Assembly: GCA_029856295.1 (NCBI GenBank)
Contig: JAHQWS010000176.1
Location: 1 to 5,475 of the forward strand
Origin: Promethearchaeia archaeon
GTDB taxonomy: Archaea > Asgardarchaeota > Lokiarchaeia > Sigyniarchaeales > SOKP01
DNA length: 5,475 nucleotides
Reading direction: 5' to 3'
Shown: piece by piece, positions 5,155-5,475 of the stretch
Layout of the letters: each line of letters begins with the position of its first letter
Position numbering within the stretch: the stretch's first letter is position 1
Program-made: the position numbers and the translations under genes
The notes under the pieces: model-generated
Database searches by the model: none
What the model was told of the DNA's origin: nothing
Seen by the model: the letters and a program-made list of their open reading frames with translations, nothing else

Positions 5155-5475
5155 CGCAAATCGATGAGGCTGCCTTCATTGCTCCAACAGCGGTTATCAT
5201 TGGAGATGTTATAATTGAAGAAGGAGCAAATATATGGTTCGGAGCAGTATTGCGTGGCGATTGGGGTACGATCAAGATAGGTAAAAATACAAGTGTTCAA
5301 GAAAATGTAGTTATTCACGTAACCGTAAAAGATAGTGTAAATATTGGCGCAGATTGCATAATTGGACATTCTGCTACTATTCATGGTCCATGTACCATTG
5401 GTGATGGGAGTTTAGTGGGAGTTGGTGCTAATATTTTACATAATTCTAAATTAGGTGAGGGTTCTCTACTTGCCG
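5127..5475 (+). CDS. Gamma-class carbonic anhydrase-like protein (second copy, 3' end outside window)
   Basis: This tandem paralogue of the preceding gene is visible for 116 residues before the right edge. The aligned 115 residues are about 75% identical to the first copy. The metal ligands are kept: H64 in VVIH, H81 in IGHS and H86 in TIHG. R43, D45 and Q58 of the conserved LRGDW and VQEN motifs also remain. Differences cluster in the loop after the first histidine (VTVKDSVN against NEDGTTVS) and beside the second (GHS against GHH). The start is the ATG at 5127, with AGGTGAT ahead of it. An in-frame TAG at 5118-5120 excludes anything earlier except TTG at 5121. This start makes the protein only four residues shorter at the N-terminus than the paralogue, so the body looks intact and under selection despite the rearranged 5' end. 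Substrate and activity are inferred from family only. Confidence 0.88.
   Translation, partial: MPSPRTEIEPQIDEAAFIAPTAVIIGDVIIEEGANIWFGAVLRGDWGTIKIGKNTSVQENVVIHVTVKDSVNIGADCIIGHSATIHGPCTIGDGSLVGVGANILHNSKLGEGSLLA

Noticed and set aside
5067..5384. A 105-codon open frame on the minus strand across the second carbonic anhydrase gene.
   Set aside because: It is antisense to a strongly conserved coding region and its product shows no recognisable motif; most likely a shadow.
5057..5475. Calling the second carbonic anhydrase a pseudogene because its ancestral start is out of frame.
   Set aside because: A good Shine-Dalgarno and ATG at 5127 restore almost the full length, and all metal-site residues and hexapeptide repeats are intact.

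Overview
The window reads as a piece of an AT-rich archaeal genome, most likely an anaerobic lineage and quite possibly an Asgard (Lokiarchaeia-like) archaeon. The archaeal call rests on a Sep-tRNA:Cys-tRNA synthase (tRNA-dependent cysteine synthesis, mainly archaeal), TATA-like boxes ahead of the genes, T-rich tracts after them, and GGTG/GGTGAT ribosome-binding sites. The Asgard suggestion is inference: it comes from the SDS22-like leucine-rich-repeat protein, the SCP2-type thiolase and the base composition, and no single marker here proves it.

Layout, left to right: (1) the 3' part of a leucine-rich-repeat protein gene (+), cut by the window edge; (2) nadA, quinolinate synthase (-), whose stop overlaps the LRR stop tail to tail; (3) a divergent promoter region of 167 bp; (4) an SCP2/lipid-transfer-type thiolase (+) with an unusual Ser/Arg/Gly-rich insert, followed by a T-rich terminator; (5) pscS, Sep-tRNA:Cys-tRNA synthase (-); (6) a second divergent promoter region of 136 bp; (7) a gamma-class carbonic anhydrase-like gene (+), a T-rich terminator and a promoter region; (8) a second, tandem gamma carbonic anhydrase-like gene (+), cut by the right edge. 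There is no gene-free stretch longer than 300 bases, and I saw no tRNA, rRNA, CRISPR array or insertion sequence.

The genes mostly alternate in strand and appear to be transcribed singly, so there is no evident operon or shared pathway. NadA and SepCysS are both Fe-S-dependent enzymes of basic metabolism (NAD and cysteinyl-tRNA), which fits an anaerobe. The thiolase stands without the DUF35 partner gene it often has in archaea. The two carbonic anhydrase-like genes are clear tandem paralogues, about 75% identical over the shared 115 residues, and both keep the three zinc-ligand histidines.

The most unusual spot is the 5' end of the second carbonic anhydrase gene. Its apparent ancestral start, which aligns exactly with the start of the first paralogue, has been cut off from the body by a 58-bp partial duplication that shifts the frame. 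This leaves a 31-codon leader ORF that overlaps a new start codon with its own Shine-Dalgarno sequence. The promoter in front carries a perfect 12-bp inverted repeat. I see nothing that amounts to a new multi-gene system in this window.
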